NCBI GenBank assembly: GCA_016929055.1
Contig: JAFGJN010000133.1
Coordinates: 1 to 35,075, forward strand
Direction of reading: 5' to 3'
Source: Candidatus Zhuqueibacterota bacterium
Lineage (GTDB): Bacteria; Zhuqueibacterota; Zhuqueibacteria; Residuimicrobiales; Oceaniaggregativiventaceae
Length of the DNA: 35,075 nucleotides
The notes under the pieces are model-generated. The model made no database searches. It was not told where the DNA came from and saw nothing but the letters and a program-made list of their open reading frames with translations. Each line of letters opens with the position of its first letter. The stretch's first letter is position 1. Positions 23,171-31,970 of the stretch are shown one piece after another. The translations under genes and the position numbers were made by a program.

Positions 23171-25207
23171 TTATTTTGCTGCGGCCTCGACCAGCGCCCT
23201 GACGGCCGAGACCACCATCAATTCGCATTCCGCAGCCGGTTTCGTCGCCTCTTCCAGATCTGCCATCGCTTTGTCCAGCCATTTCTTTTGCTCGCGTTTA
23301 CCGCGCGACAGCCGATCGAGCGCCTGCAGACCATGCTCGGAGATGAGGGCCAGGTTTTTCGACAGGGGCTGAACGTCGCGAATGATGGGTGAACGGCCAA
23401 AGGTTTCCTGCAGTGCTGCATCGTTGTCGTGCCAGAGTTGCAGATGGGAACGAATTTCAGCCGCTTGCGCGGCATCGCCTTGTTCGAGAAAATCCGCGAC
23501 CAGGCGGCGGAATTTCCGCGCTGTCGGCTGATCGGGTCGCGCCGCATCTGCCGCGCGAGTGTAAGGAGAATAAGAGGTAAAGGTTTTTCCCTGGCGATGG
23601 CGGGTATAGATCTTGACCGGCTCCAGGACGTCGATCAGCGTGCGCAGTGCACGGATATCGCCGCCATCGGCCAGTCGGCGCAGCATCATGTCGCTGTTCT
23701 TCAAATGGGTAAGCCCGGCGGATTCCAGCAGATAGCTGATGCGCTCGAGTCGTCGATACATATTATCCACATCGGTCACCTCGCGCGGTGACCAGAGACG
23801 TTCGGCGATTGCCGCGGTACGCGGCCAGATGCGCGAATCCACTGTTTCGGGCGTGACCAGTTCAGCCCAGCTCGTGGCTTCGCCGCCAAGAATGCGCTCG
23901 GCTTGTTCGGCTGTCAACGGCGCATCCGCTGGCAGCGGGTCGTTCGAATAGTGAAAATCGGTCGGCTGAATCAAGTCGATGTAATAGCCGTTGGAGAGTA
24001 TCGATCGATACCCTTCCTGCGCAGCCCGAATCAAAGCCTCCTTGCCACGCCAGGACTGAATGACGATGGTTTTCGGCATGCCGGGATGGAGAATCTCGTC
24101 CCAGCCGACCATCTTTTTGCCGTACTTGTTCAGCATTTCGAGAACACGGTTATTAAAATACATTTGCAGAGCGTGGTTGTCGGCTATGCCCTGTTCTTGC
24201 ATATAGGCCTGGATCTCGAGGTTGGCGTCCCACTGTTTGCCGTTGTTCTCGTCGCCACCGATATGAAAATAATCATCGGGGAAAAGGTCGGTCATTTCGG
24301 CCAAAAAACGGTCGAGAAACTCGTAGGTCTCTTCGCGCATCGGATTCATCACCGGATCCATAATGCCCCAGGTACGGATGATCTCATAAGGGCCGGGAGC
24401 GCTGGCGAGTTCGGGATAGCCGACAAACCAGCTGGTGGCATGCCCGGGCATATCGAACTCGGGAATCACACGAATGCCACGGTCGGCTGCATAAGCGATG
24501 ACCTCCTTTACCTGTTCATGGGTAAAGTAAAAACCGTCGGAACCCATCTCGTGTAGTTTGGGAAATGTTTTGGATTCGATGCGGAATCCCTGGTCTTCGG
24601 ACAGATGCCAGTGAAAGACATTCATCTTGATCATGGCCATGCCGTCGAGGTTGCGTTTGATAACCTCCAAGGGCATAAAGTGGCGGCAAACATCGAGCAT
24701 CAGACCACGCCAGGGAAACCGGGGGGCATCGTGAATGCGCAGAGCAGGCAGATAATAGCCTTGCTCGTCAGCGGCAACGCATTGCAGCAGAGTCTCCAGT
24801 CCGCGCAGAATGCCAATATCCGTAACGGCGTTCAGCTCGACGCCAGCCGGGCTGATGATAAGGCGATAGCTCTCATCTTCAAACAGTTCGAGTTGGCCTG
24901 TGCGGTCGCAGATCAAACGAACGGCAGCGCTTGAATCCCGGCTGTCGGGGGTGATCACATCCTGAGCAAAAAAGAGGCCGGTGCGGTCGTCGAGCCGCCG
25001 GAGAAACCGGGTTGCGGCGCGCGCCAATCGCCCGCTGACCTCGCCGTCCACAGCCACCAGCAGGTCGGAATCGATGCGATAGCGTCCGGAATGCATCTCG
25101 ATTTTCTCCGGCCAGGGCATGAGAACCGGCTCAGCTTCCTGCGCATCGAGCCGCACGGCTGAAAAGAGCAGAACAACGAGCAAAAAAACAGCGCTGTAAT
25201 GGATCAT
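23171..25207 (-). CDS. GH20 beta-N-acetylhexosaminidase, secreted
   Basis: A 678-residue enzyme that removes terminal beta-linked GlcNAc or GalNAc. The ATG at 25207 follows GGGAGAG and opens a signal peptide (MIHYSAVFLLVVLLF, cleavage near LDAQ); the longer frame to 25291 overlaps the symporter gene. The N-terminal GH20b domain (about 25-160) begins VLMPWPEKIE. The catalytic barrel has FPWRGLMLDVCRHF, NVFHWHLSEDQGFR, VIPEFDMPGH and the catalytic pair Asp319-Glu320 in HIGGDENN, used in substrate-assisted catalysis. A helical C-terminal extension of about 150 residues follows. With the symporter just upstream, it suggests use of chitin- or glycan-derived amino sugars released outside the cytoplasm. 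Confidence 0.95.
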   Translation of the reverse strand: MIHYSAVFLLVVLLFSAVRLDAQEAEPVLMPWPEKIEMHSGRYRIDSDLLVAVDGEVSGRLARAATRFLRRLDDRTGLFFAQDVITPDSRDSSAAVRLICDRTGQLELFEDESYRLIISPAGVELNAVTDIGILRGLETLLQCVAADEQGYYLPALRIHDAPRFPWRGLMLDVCRHFMPLEVIKRNLDGMAMIKMNVFHWHLSEDQGFRIESKTFPKLHEMGSDGFYFTHEQVKEVIAYAADRGIRVIPEFDMPGHATSWFVGYPELASAPGPYEIIRTWGIMDPVMNPMREETYEFLDRFLAEMTDLFPDDYFHIGGDENNGKQWDANLEIQAYMQEQGIADNHALQMYFNNRVLEMLNKYGKKMVGWDEILHPGMPKTIVIQSWRGKEALIRAAQEGYRSILSNGYYIDLIQPTDFHYSNDPLPADAPLTAEQAERILGGEATSWAELVTPETVDSRIWPRTAAIAERLWSPREVTDVDNMYRRLERISYLLESAGLTHLKNSDMMLRRLADGGDIRALRTLIDVLEPVKIYTRHRQGKTFTSYSPYTRAADAARPDQPTARKFRRLVADFLEQGDAAQAAEIRSHLQLWHDNDAALQETFGRSPIIRDVQPLSKNLALISEHGLQALDRLSRGKREQKKWLDKAMADLEEATKPAAECELMVVSAVRALVEAAAK

Positions 25208-25269
25208 GGTCTCTCCCTTTCGCTTTGGATAACGAATCCGGGGGAAACGAAAGCAGTCGGCCGGATCCC

Positions 25270-27174
25270 TCAGCGGGCGAGTTCTTTCCACCCGCGTTTT
25301 TGCAGATCGAAATAGATAATCGCCGCGGCCGCTGCTCCAACCACAAGATAGGCAGCAGCTTTGAGATAGTCGGCAAAGATTAGTTCACCGATGCCGAACA
25401 AAGCGGCATAGACAACCACAACGCCGCAAAACCAATCGAGAAACAGGCGGCCGAATCCCGAATCCGATTCGACCTCAGGCAGTTCAGCGGCGATCGGTTT
25501 CCATCCGATTCCGCCGGGATGGGTTTTGCGGTAAAACGCGTGCAAAACATCGCGGGTAACCGGCCGGGTGATAAACGTCACGATCAACCAGACCGCTGTT
25601 GTGCCGAGCACGGTGGGATAAAGGGTGATAGGCGACTGCATACCGAAGCCGTAGCGAGCGATCGGATAGATGATCAGCGGTGCGATCATGGCGGAAATTT
25701 CGGACCAGGCGTTGATTCGCCACCAGAACCAACGCAAGATCAGCACCAGCCCCATACCGGCACTGGCATTGATAATAAACTCCCATGCTCCGGAGATGCT
25801 GTTGAGAAAATACCGGGTGAGAAGGAGAGAAAAGAGCATCAACAACAGGATGCCGATACGGGAGATGAGCACAAAGTGTTTTTCGTCTGCTTGACGTCGT
25901 ACAAAACGTTTATAAAAATCGTTGATCAGATAGGATGTACCCCAGTTGAGTTGTGAGGCGATGGTCGACATGTAGGCAGCAAGAAAAACCGCGATCAGCA
26001 GACCGAGCAATCCGGTGGGCAGATAACGCAGCATCAGTTTGGGATACATGACGCCGGGATCCACCGTATTTTCGTATTTTTCATAAAAAGCGATAAACTC
26101 GGGAGTTTCGTAGAGGGGATCGCCTGACTTTTGCAGATCCGGTTGGCTATAGGCAGCGGCAACCTGGTCAAAGAGCACCGGATTTTCCTGCTGCAGGATT
26201 TCAGGCGATTCGGCCCGCGGCAGGATGACCAGAGCGGCCAGCGCCACCAGTATCCAGGGCCAGGGCCGCAAGGTATAATGGGCGATGGTGAACCACAAGG
26301 TAGCGAAAAAGCTGTGTTTTTCGTCCTTGGCAGACATCATGCGCTGCGCCACGTATCCTCCGCCTCCCGGATCGGCGCCCGGATACCAACTCGACCACCA
26401 TTGCAGCCCGACATGGGCGAAAAAGGCGCCCACCGAAAGAGCCAATGCGCCGCCGGTTATGCCGCCAATCGATGCTCGGCCGATGCGCGGAAAAAAATCG
26501 AGGATCTGGGGGGCGAGCTGGGCTTTGAGGTTGGCGGAGCCGCCGATCTGCGGCAGCTGCACCACGATGATCGCCAGAATGATACAGCCCATCATGGCAA
26601 AGACGAACTGAAAACTGTCGGTGCGGGCTGTTCCCAACAATCCCGAGGCCGAGGAATAGACAGCGATAATCAGCGCGGCGATTACCACCAGCCAAAAAGA
26701 ATCGAATTCGGGCAGAACCACGTGAAAAATTTTTTGCATCGCTTTGTGCACCCACCCCATAACGATAGCGTTCATAAATAAGCCGAGATAGAGGGCACGA
26801 AACCCACGCAGAGCGGCGGCCGCTTTGCCGGAATAGCGGATTTCGGCAAATTCGACATCGGTCATAATGCCGGCACGGCGCCACAGACGGGCGAAAAAGA
26901 AAACCGTCAACATGCCGCCGATGGCCAGATTCCACCACAGCCAATTGCCGGCCACACCGTTGCGCGCCACCAGTTCCGTTACCGCCAAAGGTGTATCAGC
27001 CGCAAAGGTCGTGGCGACCATGGCCGTTCCGGCCAGATACCAGGGCAGATTGCGCCCCGAGAGAAAAAAAGCCTGGGTATCTTTGCCGGCGCGACGGGAA
27101 TAATAAGCAGCGATCGAAAAAATCGTTGCAAAAAAAAGCAGCACCACAGCGATATCGAACCAGTGGATCTGCAT
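25270..27174 (-). CDS. Sodium:solute symporter (SSS family)
   Basis: A 634-residue inner-membrane transporter with about 13-14 helices. The ATG at 27174 follows GGAGG at 5-nt spacing and is preferred to the TTG at 27186. Family segments include FFLSGRNLPWYLAGTAMVATTFAADTP in outline (residues about 37-63), AYYSRRAGKD, and LAAYMSTIASQLNWGTSYLINDFYKRF near 390-415. It couples sodium influx to uptake of a solute; the adjacent GH20 gene suggests an amino sugar or its oligomer. A long loop (about 310-360) and an extended C-terminal tail of three helices are present. It lies 35 nt after the FAH-family gene and 62 nt before the GH20 gene, consistent with one operon. Confidence 0.93.
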   Translation of the reverse strand: MQIHWFDIAVVLLFFATIFSIAAYYSRRAGKDTQAFFLSGRNLPWYLAGTAMVATTFAADTPLAVTELVARNGVAGNWLWWNLAIGGMLTVFFFARLWRRAGIMTDVEFAEIRYSGKAAAALRGFRALYLGLFMNAIVMGWVHKAMQKIFHVVLPEFDSFWLVVIAALIIAVYSSASGLLGTARTDSFQFVFAMMGCIILAIIVVQLPQIGGSANLKAQLAPQILDFFPRIGRASIGGITGGALALSVGAFFAHVGLQWWSSWYPGADPGGGGYVAQRMMSAKDEKHSFFATLWFTIAHYTLRPWPWILVALAALVILPRAESPEILQQENPVLFDQVAAAYSQPDLQKSGDPLYETPEFIAFYEKYENTVDPGVMYPKLMLRYLPTGLLGLLIAVFLAAYMSTIASQLNWGTSYLINDFYKRFVRRQADEKHFVLISRIGILLLMLFSLLLTRYFLNSISGAWEFIINASAGMGLVLILRWFWWRINAWSEISAMIAPLIIYPIARYGFGMQSPITLYPTVLGTTAVWLIVTFITRPVTRDVLHAFYRKTHPGGIGWKPIAAELPEVESDSGFGRLFLDWFCGVVVVYAALFGIGELIFADYLKAAAYLVVGAAAAAIIYFDLQKRGWKELAR

Positions 27175-27209
27175 GGTTTCCTCCAAAGGTAGGGTGCAAC
27201 GAAAGGGGT

Positions 27210-28109
27210 TCAGGCAGCGGCCACGGGATTGCGCAGAACACCCATGCCGTCGATCGTTGCTTCGATCGTGTCGCCGGGGCGAATCGGAAGCGTTCCTTCC
27301 GGCGTGCCGGTGCAGATGATGTCACCAGGGACCAGCGTGATATGACGGGAAATATAGGCGATAATCTCGGGGATGGGCACCACCATATCGCGGGTATTGG
27401 CGCGCTGGCGAGACTCGCCGTTGACCTGCAATTCCATTTGCAGAGCGTGAGGATCGGCTACCGACTCGGCGGGGATCAGATAGGGCCCCAGGGGACAAAA
27501 GCTATCGAATCCTTTGCTCAGCGTCCAGGGATGGCGCTTTTTCATGTCGCTCAGCTGCAAATCGCGGGCGGTAACATCGTTGACGATGGTATAGCCGGCA
27601 ACCGATTCCATGGCTTTGGCAGCGGAAACGCGCGAGGTCTGCTTGCCAATGATTACCGCCAGCTCGAGCTCGTGATCGACGCGGCCAATGCCGTCGGGTA
27701 TGCGCACCACACCCTCGTGCGGCAACAAGCTGGAAGCAAGTTTGCTAAAGACAATCGGTTCATCCGGCACTTGGCTCCCCCACTCTTCTGCATGGGCGCG
27801 ATAATTGCGGCCAAGGCAGAGGATCTTTTGCGGCCGGCTGATAGGCACGTCATAACGCACCGGTTTGCGCAGGCGCACATCGTCCAACGAACGAAAATCG
27901 CGCACCGTTTGCAGCACCTCCTCAAAGGTGTCGATAGCAAAATACTCCAACTCCACCATCACCTGAAGAAAATTCAGGCTCGGGGCATGGCGAAAATTCT
28001 TAAACTCTTTGAAAAACTCCCAGATACGTGTGAAATCATAACGCCCATTGTCGGTGTCGATTCCGATTCGGGGTTCTCCTTTTTCGGTATAGAAGGAAAA
28101 TGCCTTCAT
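27210..28109 (-). CDS. Fumarylacetoacetate hydrolase-family protein
   Basis: A 299-residue enzyme of the FAH superfamily, which includes hydrolases, hydratases and decarboxylases of 2-keto acids. The ATG at 28109 follows AGGAGA. Metal ligands are Glu147 and Glu149 (DHELEL) and Asp178 (NDVTARD); His107 in GRNYRAHAEEWG and Lys199 in SKGFD are also family features, as is GDIICTGTPEG. It contains an N-terminal extension of about 90 residues typical of the bacterial branch. In sugar operons, relatives act on 2-keto-3-deoxy sugar acids, so a role in uronic or amino-sugar breakdown is possible but not shown. It is the first gene of the set with the symporter and GH20. Confidence 0.92.
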   Translation of the reverse strand: MKAFSFYTEKGEPRIGIDTDNGRYDFTRIWEFFKEFKNFRHAPSLNFLQVMVELEYFAIDTFEEVLQTVRDFRSLDDVRLRKPVRYDVPISRPQKILCLGRNYRAHAEEWGSQVPDEPIVFSKLASSLLPHEGVVRIPDGIGRVDHELELAVIIGKQTSRVSAAKAMESVAGYTIVNDVTARDLQLSDMKKRHPWTLSKGFDSFCPLGPYLIPAESVADPHALQMELQVNGESRQRANTRDMVVPIPEIIAYISRHITLVPGDIICTGTPEGTLPIRPGDTIEATIDGMGVLRNPVAAA

Positions 28110-28290
28110 GTGTTCTCCTATCCATAGGCGGTTGACGCTTCAAGTATAGGAAAGCGTATAAAAAAAAACAAGCAAAAAAGATCGCTACAAACAATCGTAT
28201 CCTGAGACAACCTATTTAGAAACAGTTTATTGCAACTTTCGTCCTCAGATGCTAACATCCTAAATATCTGCCGAAATCGGGCGCTCCTCT

Positions 28291-29676
28291 TTATAGCTGA
28301 CCGGCATCACCCTCCTCTTGTGCCTTGCGCCGGTCGATGCGATCGGTAATCCAGCGAAAAAGGAACAGGCTGGCAAAGGCCAGCACGCCGACGCCGGCAA
28401 AGACGTACCAGATATAATGGGCATGGGCATAGACCTCGGGCATGGGCGCCTGCCCCGCCAGAGCAGCCTGGTACTGCTTTTGCACCGCCAGCGGCAGCAA
28501 AGTGGGTTCCGGACAAAAAGCGTTGAGGAGATAACCGGAAGCAATAAAACCGATCAGCCAGGCAAAAAAGATGTTCAAATGGGAAAACCCCATATAGAGA
28601 CCTTCCTTGCCGTCCGGAGCTTGTTTGGAAGCGAATTCAAGATAACGGGGCGACAGGAAACACTCGGCCAGGCCTTGCAGAGCAATTCCCAGACCGAGCA
28701 TGAGGGTGATGGGATGCAGTGCTATCGCACCGATCGGTACCGCGGTTCCGAAAATGCTTTCAAGCAGTGGACTGGCGCTGATCATCAGCGCCGAAAACGG
28801 GATCAGCAGCAGAGCGATGGCGATAGAGCTCACCGGTCTGATCCTGCGCACGAGGTGGGTGATCGGCACGACAAAAAGCACCACCATCAGAGGATTGATA
28901 TTGGCCAGCCATTCCGGTGCGGCGTGTTCGCCGATCATACGCAGGGCGTATTTGGGCATGCTGGCATAGAGCTGCCCCTGGATGAGCCAGAATCCGGCGG
29001 TGATGAGAATCAGCAGCATAAAACGGGTATTCGACAACACCTGGAGAAATCCCTGCCAGGTTTCGCGCAAATTGGTACGCTTTTGCACGGCATCCACGTT
29101 GCGGTAAAAAAGCAGGACCAGAAGCAAGGCGATCAATGCCATGCTGGCGGAATAGAAATTGATATATTTGAGTCCCAGCTCGGTGCGCAGCGGTTTGGCC
29201 GCCGTCTTGCCGAGAAAGGCACCAATGTTGACCACCTGATAAAAGAGCGAATAGGCGCGGGCGCGATTGAGACCATCGGAGGCTTTTGCCACCGTACCCG
29301 TGATGACCGGCTTGACAAAAGATCCGCCCAGCAGAATGAGAAAAAGCGCCAAAATCGCGGTCGCCTTGATTTGCAGCAGCCCGAGCAAAAAATAACCGCC
29401 GGTCAACAGGGTAAAAGCAGCGATCAGTGCCCGGCGAAACCCAATGCGGTCAGCAAGCGCACCGGTAAAGGTCGGCGCCAGGTAGATCAAAGCGGCGAAA
29501 AAGGCCGAGATCCAACCGGTTTCGATATCGCTGAATCCAACTTCGCGGGTGAGATAGAGGGTCAAAGCGATGAACATGCCGTAATAAGCCGCTCGTTCGA
29601 ATAACTCGACGCCGTTGGCGATCCAAAAAAAACGCGGAAAGCGCCAGGTCAGTACCGGTGTGGATTGCTTGTCCAT
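28291..29676 (-). CDS. MFS transporter, POT (oligopeptide)-like
   Basis: A 461-residue membrane transporter with about 12 helices. The ATG at 29676 follows GGAGG at 5 nt; the frame open to 29832 upstream is not coding. Helix 1 carries ELFERAAYY (24-32), matching the ExxER-x-x-YY signature of proton-dependent oligopeptide transporters. GALADRIGFRRALI, after helix 2, is the MFS motif. The rest is more divergent than classical PTR/POT proteins, so di- or tripeptide uptake is a reasonable guess only. It is 181 bases upstream of the FAH-family gene, so it may be a separate transcript. A GTCCGG-type palindrome lies 33 bases before its start. Confidence 0.9.
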   Translation of the reverse strand: MDKQSTPVLTWRFPRFFWIANGVELFERAAYYGMFIALTLYLTREVGFSDIETGWISAFFAALIYLAPTFTGALADRIGFRRALIAAFTLLTGGYFLLGLLQIKATAILALFLILLGGSFVKPVITGTVAKASDGLNRARAYSLFYQVVNIGAFLGKTAAKPLRTELGLKYINFYSASMALIALLLVLLFYRNVDAVQKRTNLRETWQGFLQVLSNTRFMLLILITAGFWLIQGQLYASMPKYALRMIGEHAAPEWLANINPLMVVLFVVPITHLVRRIRPVSSIAIALLLIPFSALMISASPLLESIFGTAVPIGAIALHPITLMLGLGIALQGLAECFLSPRYLEFASKQAPDGKEGLYMGFSHLNIFFAWLIGFIASGYLLNAFCPEPTLLPLAVQKQYQAALAGQAPMPEVYAHAHYIWYVFAGVGVLAFASLFLFRWITDRIDRRKAQEEGDAGQL

Positions 29677-29997
29677 TTTTCCTCCAAGTGAATCGCTTGT
29701 CAACACTATTGTCCGGGCGTCAGCCCGAACAACCCTATATAACCAATTGATTGATAATGCGTTATGATCTAAATAAAAAATGCCAGTAGCCGGGATTTCC
29801 AGGTAAAACCCGAATTCAGTGCTTTGCACCAAATTCGTCTAACAGACAAGAAAGGTAAATTTGGGCAAAGATACCAGAAAAAGCTGACACAACACTGCCG
29901 CGCGAACGATTTTTTCGACTCCTGCTCTTTGCACCGAATCAGGATTCTATCCACAGCGAAATACAACCCTGCTTTTTTGCGGCTCAGAATTGAGGTT
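29677..29997. other. Intergenic region between YgcG-type operon and MFS gene
   Basis: About 320 bases with no gene. It should contain the end of the TPM operon and the promoter of the MFS gene, both on the minus strand. One palindrome (29709-29732) is present. No consensus promoter or T-tract terminator was identified. Confidence 0.6.
29709..29732. repeat. GTCCGG-type intergenic palindrome, copy 1
   Basis: TTGTCCGGGC and GCCCGAACAA form a 10-bp stem with one mismatch on the plus strand; on the minus-strand RNA the mismatch is a G-U wobble. The loop is GTCA. The outer flank ACACTA resembles that of the copy at 31642-31675 read in reverse complement, so they are related. Confidence 0.75.
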
Positions 29998-30936
29998 TCA
30001 CCAGCTTCCGGAAGCACCCCCGCCGCCCGAAGAACCACCACCTCCCGAAAAACCGGAACTGCTGGAAAATCCGGAGCGGCCAAAAGAACTGGAACCACCG
30101 GACCTCAGAGTAAAACCACCGATAGAGGCCTTGCCTTTGGTTCGCAGATCCTTGTACGCTTTTTGATACCAATTTGTTTTTTTCAACAACACTTTTAAAA
30201 TCGGAAACACAACAAGATAGACAACAAGGCAGGCAAACGCCCCTCGAGTGCCGATGACCATGATTGGAAACGTGGCCCAAAAAGGGATGAGAAAAAAATA
30301 GAGAAACCAGCCGACACCGGGCGTTACCACACCAATAGCAGTGAACACCCCAATAATACCAAAAATGAAAGCGCCGATGAGAATGCGTTCCATCAGGGGG
30401 ATATTCGGCGTGTCAAACAAGGCTTCAGTGGATACCGGTTCCGGTTCCGGCTCCGGCACGTCACCTCCCTCCAACACATCGATAAGCGCTCGAGCGCCGT
30501 CGATGATGCCTCCCTCATAGTCACCGCTTTTGAATCTTGGCGTCATCGCCGAACGGATGATCCGACCTGCAGTCGCATCGGTAAGCGTTCCTTCCAATCC
30601 ATATCCTACCTCGATACGCAATCGGCGATCGTTTGGAGCGACAACAATCAAAATACCATTGTCCTTGCCCTTTTGTCCGAGTTTCCACTCTTCAAAAACC
30701 TTGACGGCATAATCTTCAATATTTTCATCGCCAAGCGTCGGAATAGTCAGGACAGCAATCTGGTTGCCAGTCCGATTTTCGTGTTCTTTGAGGCTTTGAC
30801 TCAGGGATTGAATCACCTCTGGAGAAAGTATTTGTGCCGTGTCGTTGACCCGGCCGGTCAAATAGGGGATATCGATCTCGGCCAAAACCATCGTTACCAA
30901 ACCCTGCAGCAACAACAAAACAAGCCTTCTCTTCAT
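29998..30936 (-). CDS. YgcG-type TPM-domain membrane protein
   Basis: A 312-residue protein with a signal peptide (MKRRLVLLLLQGLVTMVLA), a TPM domain (about 22-160: IDIPYLTGRVNDTAQILS, FEEWKLGQKGKDNGILIVVAP, RIEVGYGLEGTLTDA), a Pro-Glu linker (about 158-168), two or three membrane helices and a Gly/Ser-rich C-terminus ending in SGSW. This is the classic YgcG/TPM_phosphatase architecture; the TPM domain would face the periplasm. The function is poorly known (linked to membrane protein repair and phosphatase activity in plants). The start overlaps the previous gene by ATGA. YgcG usually pairs with LemA, which is absent here. Confidence 0.93.
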   Translation of the reverse strand: MKRRLVLLLLQGLVTMVLAEIDIPYLTGRVNDTAQILSPEVIQSLSQSLKEHENRTGNQIAVLTIPTLGDENIEDYAVKVFEEWKLGQKGKDNGILIVVAPNDRRLRIEVGYGLEGTLTDATAGRIIRSAMTPRFKSGDYEGGIIDGARALIDVLEGGDVPEPEPEPVSTEALFDTPNIPLMERILIGAFIFGIIGVFTAIGVVTPGVGWFLYFFLIPFWATFPIMVIGTRGAFACLVVYLVVFPILKVLLKKTNWYQKAYKDLRTKGKASIGGFTLRSGGSSSFGRSGFSSSSGFSGGGGSSGGGGASGSW

Positions 30937-31574
30937 GCGCCTTTCTCCTCGATGATTTGATCCGGCAGTTCATTCTCTTCGCTACCCGCTGCTGCGGGTT
31001 CCATCAACCCGCCCAGTTGTTCCAAACCAACCTCAAAGGCGAGGTAAATTTTCGCTCGCTTGAGCAAAGGAATCATCTCATCGAGAACACCTCGCAGGTT
31101 TTGATCCGTTAATTGGTGACCCAGACCCCGATCCGGGAGAATTTCAATCCTTCGCTCGAAAAGAGTGACCAAAAGCAGGATACCTTTGCGACTGCGGGTG
31201 GCGAACAGTTCGTGCTCCAAAAAAAGAGCTTGTGCATATTGCTTCACCTCGCTTTCAATGCGATGGGCGGATAAAAACCACCTGGCGAATTGGGGCAGCA
31301 GTATCGTCAGGAGGGCAAAAACTGCACCACCGGCCAGGGTGACCATGATGGCCAACAGAACCGGGGCTGCTCGGTAAGAAAACAAGAGTTGCAGAAAAAG
31401 AAACAAAAAACCGGACAAAGCAGCACCAAAGGCAAAGGCCTTCCAGGGCAGTTCAGGATAGCTGTCACAACGATCGACACATGCGAGAACCATCTGTGCC
31501 CCGGTGCGCTTTTCAGTTTGAGCGATAAGCTCATTCAAATGAGCATGTTCGCTGTCGGAAAAATTTTTTTTCAT
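30933..31574 (-). CDS. Second TPM-domain membrane protein
   Basis: A 213-residue partner of the YgcG-type gene. The TPM domain is split by a pair of membrane helices (about 46-95), in the pattern of short TPM proteins encoded beside YgcG: FSDSEHAHLNELIAQTEKRT, then SEVKQYAQALFLEHELF, FERRIEILPDRGL and LLKRAKIYLAFEVGLEQLGGL. No signal peptide is present. The ATG at 31574 has AGGAAAG about 8 nt upstream. It is translationally coupled to the next gene (ATGA overlap). Its C-terminus is acidic. A palindrome-rich intergenic stretch lies upstream. Confidence 0.9.
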   Translation of the reverse strand: MKKNFSDSEHAHLNELIAQTEKRTGAQMVLACVDRCDSYPELPWKAFAFGAALSGFLFLFLQLLFSYRAAPVLLAIMVTLAGGAVFALLTILLPQFARWFLSAHRIESEVKQYAQALFLEHELFATRSRKGILLLVTLFERRIEILPDRGLGHQLTDQNLRGVLDEMIPLLKRAKIYLAFEVGLEQLGGLMEPAAAGSEENELPDQIIEEKGA

Positions 31575-31641
31575 TTTTGCACTTTCCTATTATTTGGATT
31601 CAATCAGTCGACAACGCAAAGACTTTTTGACTCTTGAATAT

Positions 31642-31675
31642 CACTGGTGTCCGGTCGAACGACCGGACGCTAGTG
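31642..31675. repeat. GTCCGG-type intergenic palindrome, copy 2
   Basis: A 16-bp stem (31642-31657 with 31660-31675) around AA, all positions paired if two G-T wobbles are allowed. The inner nine pairs GTCCGGTCG/CGACCGGAC are perfect. This is the best-preserved member of the repeat family. Confidence 0.9.
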
Positions 31676-31726
31676 TTTGAATATATCATTTTTTTATTGG
31701 CATTTCATTATTTATTTATTCTCAGT

Positions 31727-31747
31727 GGTGTCCCGCGTTGGGACACC
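31727..31747. repeat. Related intergenic palindrome (GGTGTCCC arms)
   Basis: GGTGTCCC and GGGACACC form a perfect 8-bp stem around GCGTT. The outer CAGTGGTGTCC resembles CACTGGTGTCC of the copy at 31642, suggesting a divergent member of the same family. Confidence 0.7.
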
Positions 31748-31774
31748 TGTGAATTATTTGATTGGTTGGTTGGG

Positions 31775-31800
31775 GCTGTCCGGGTTTTCGCTCGGGCAGC
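31775..31800. repeat. Weak related palindrome (GCTGTCCG arms)
   Basis: GCTGTCCG (31775-31782) pairs with CGGGCAGC (31793-31800) with one G-T wobble. It shares the GTCCGG core with the other copies, but similarity is limited. Confidence 0.5.
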
Positions 31801-31970
31801 AGTGATTTATTCCACATCCGCGCTCCATGGCCAAAACGTCGAACATTATAGACTCTCGATTCAATTCGAACAACAGAGAACAAGTCCGATTAAACCCTTT
31901 GCGTTTGATTCATTTTTTATTAGGTTAGAAGAAAAGTATCGTGATCTCTGATCATCGAAAGGGTTTGTTT

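Larger units (their letters stand above)
31575..31970. other. Palindrome-rich gap between divergent TPM operon and selB
   Basis: About 396 bases between divergent genes, so it should hold promoters for both. It contains three palindromes (31642-31675, 31727-31747, 31775-31800). No clear sigma-70 promoter was identified, and no tRNA-Sec-like cloverleaf was seen. A 105-codon plus-strand frame (31634-31951) runs through the palindromes and is not considered coding. Confidence 0.65.

Noticed and set aside
26991-28127. 378-codon plus-strand open frame
   Set aside because: It is antisense to the FAH-family gene and the symporter start; both of those have intact catalytic or family motifs.
28318-29604. 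428-codon plus-strand open frame
   Set aside because: It is fully antisense to the POT-like transporter gene, whose motifs and ribosome site are clear; its Gln/Arg/Gly-rich product is typical of shadow frames.
31634-31951. 105-codon plus-strand open frame upstream of selB
   Set aside because: It runs through the intergenic palindromes, has no ribosome site and shows no family features.
31575-31970. tRNA-Sec next to selB
   Set aside because: No CCA-ended or long-variable-arm cloverleaf could be drawn by eye; the hairpins here are intergenic palindromes.
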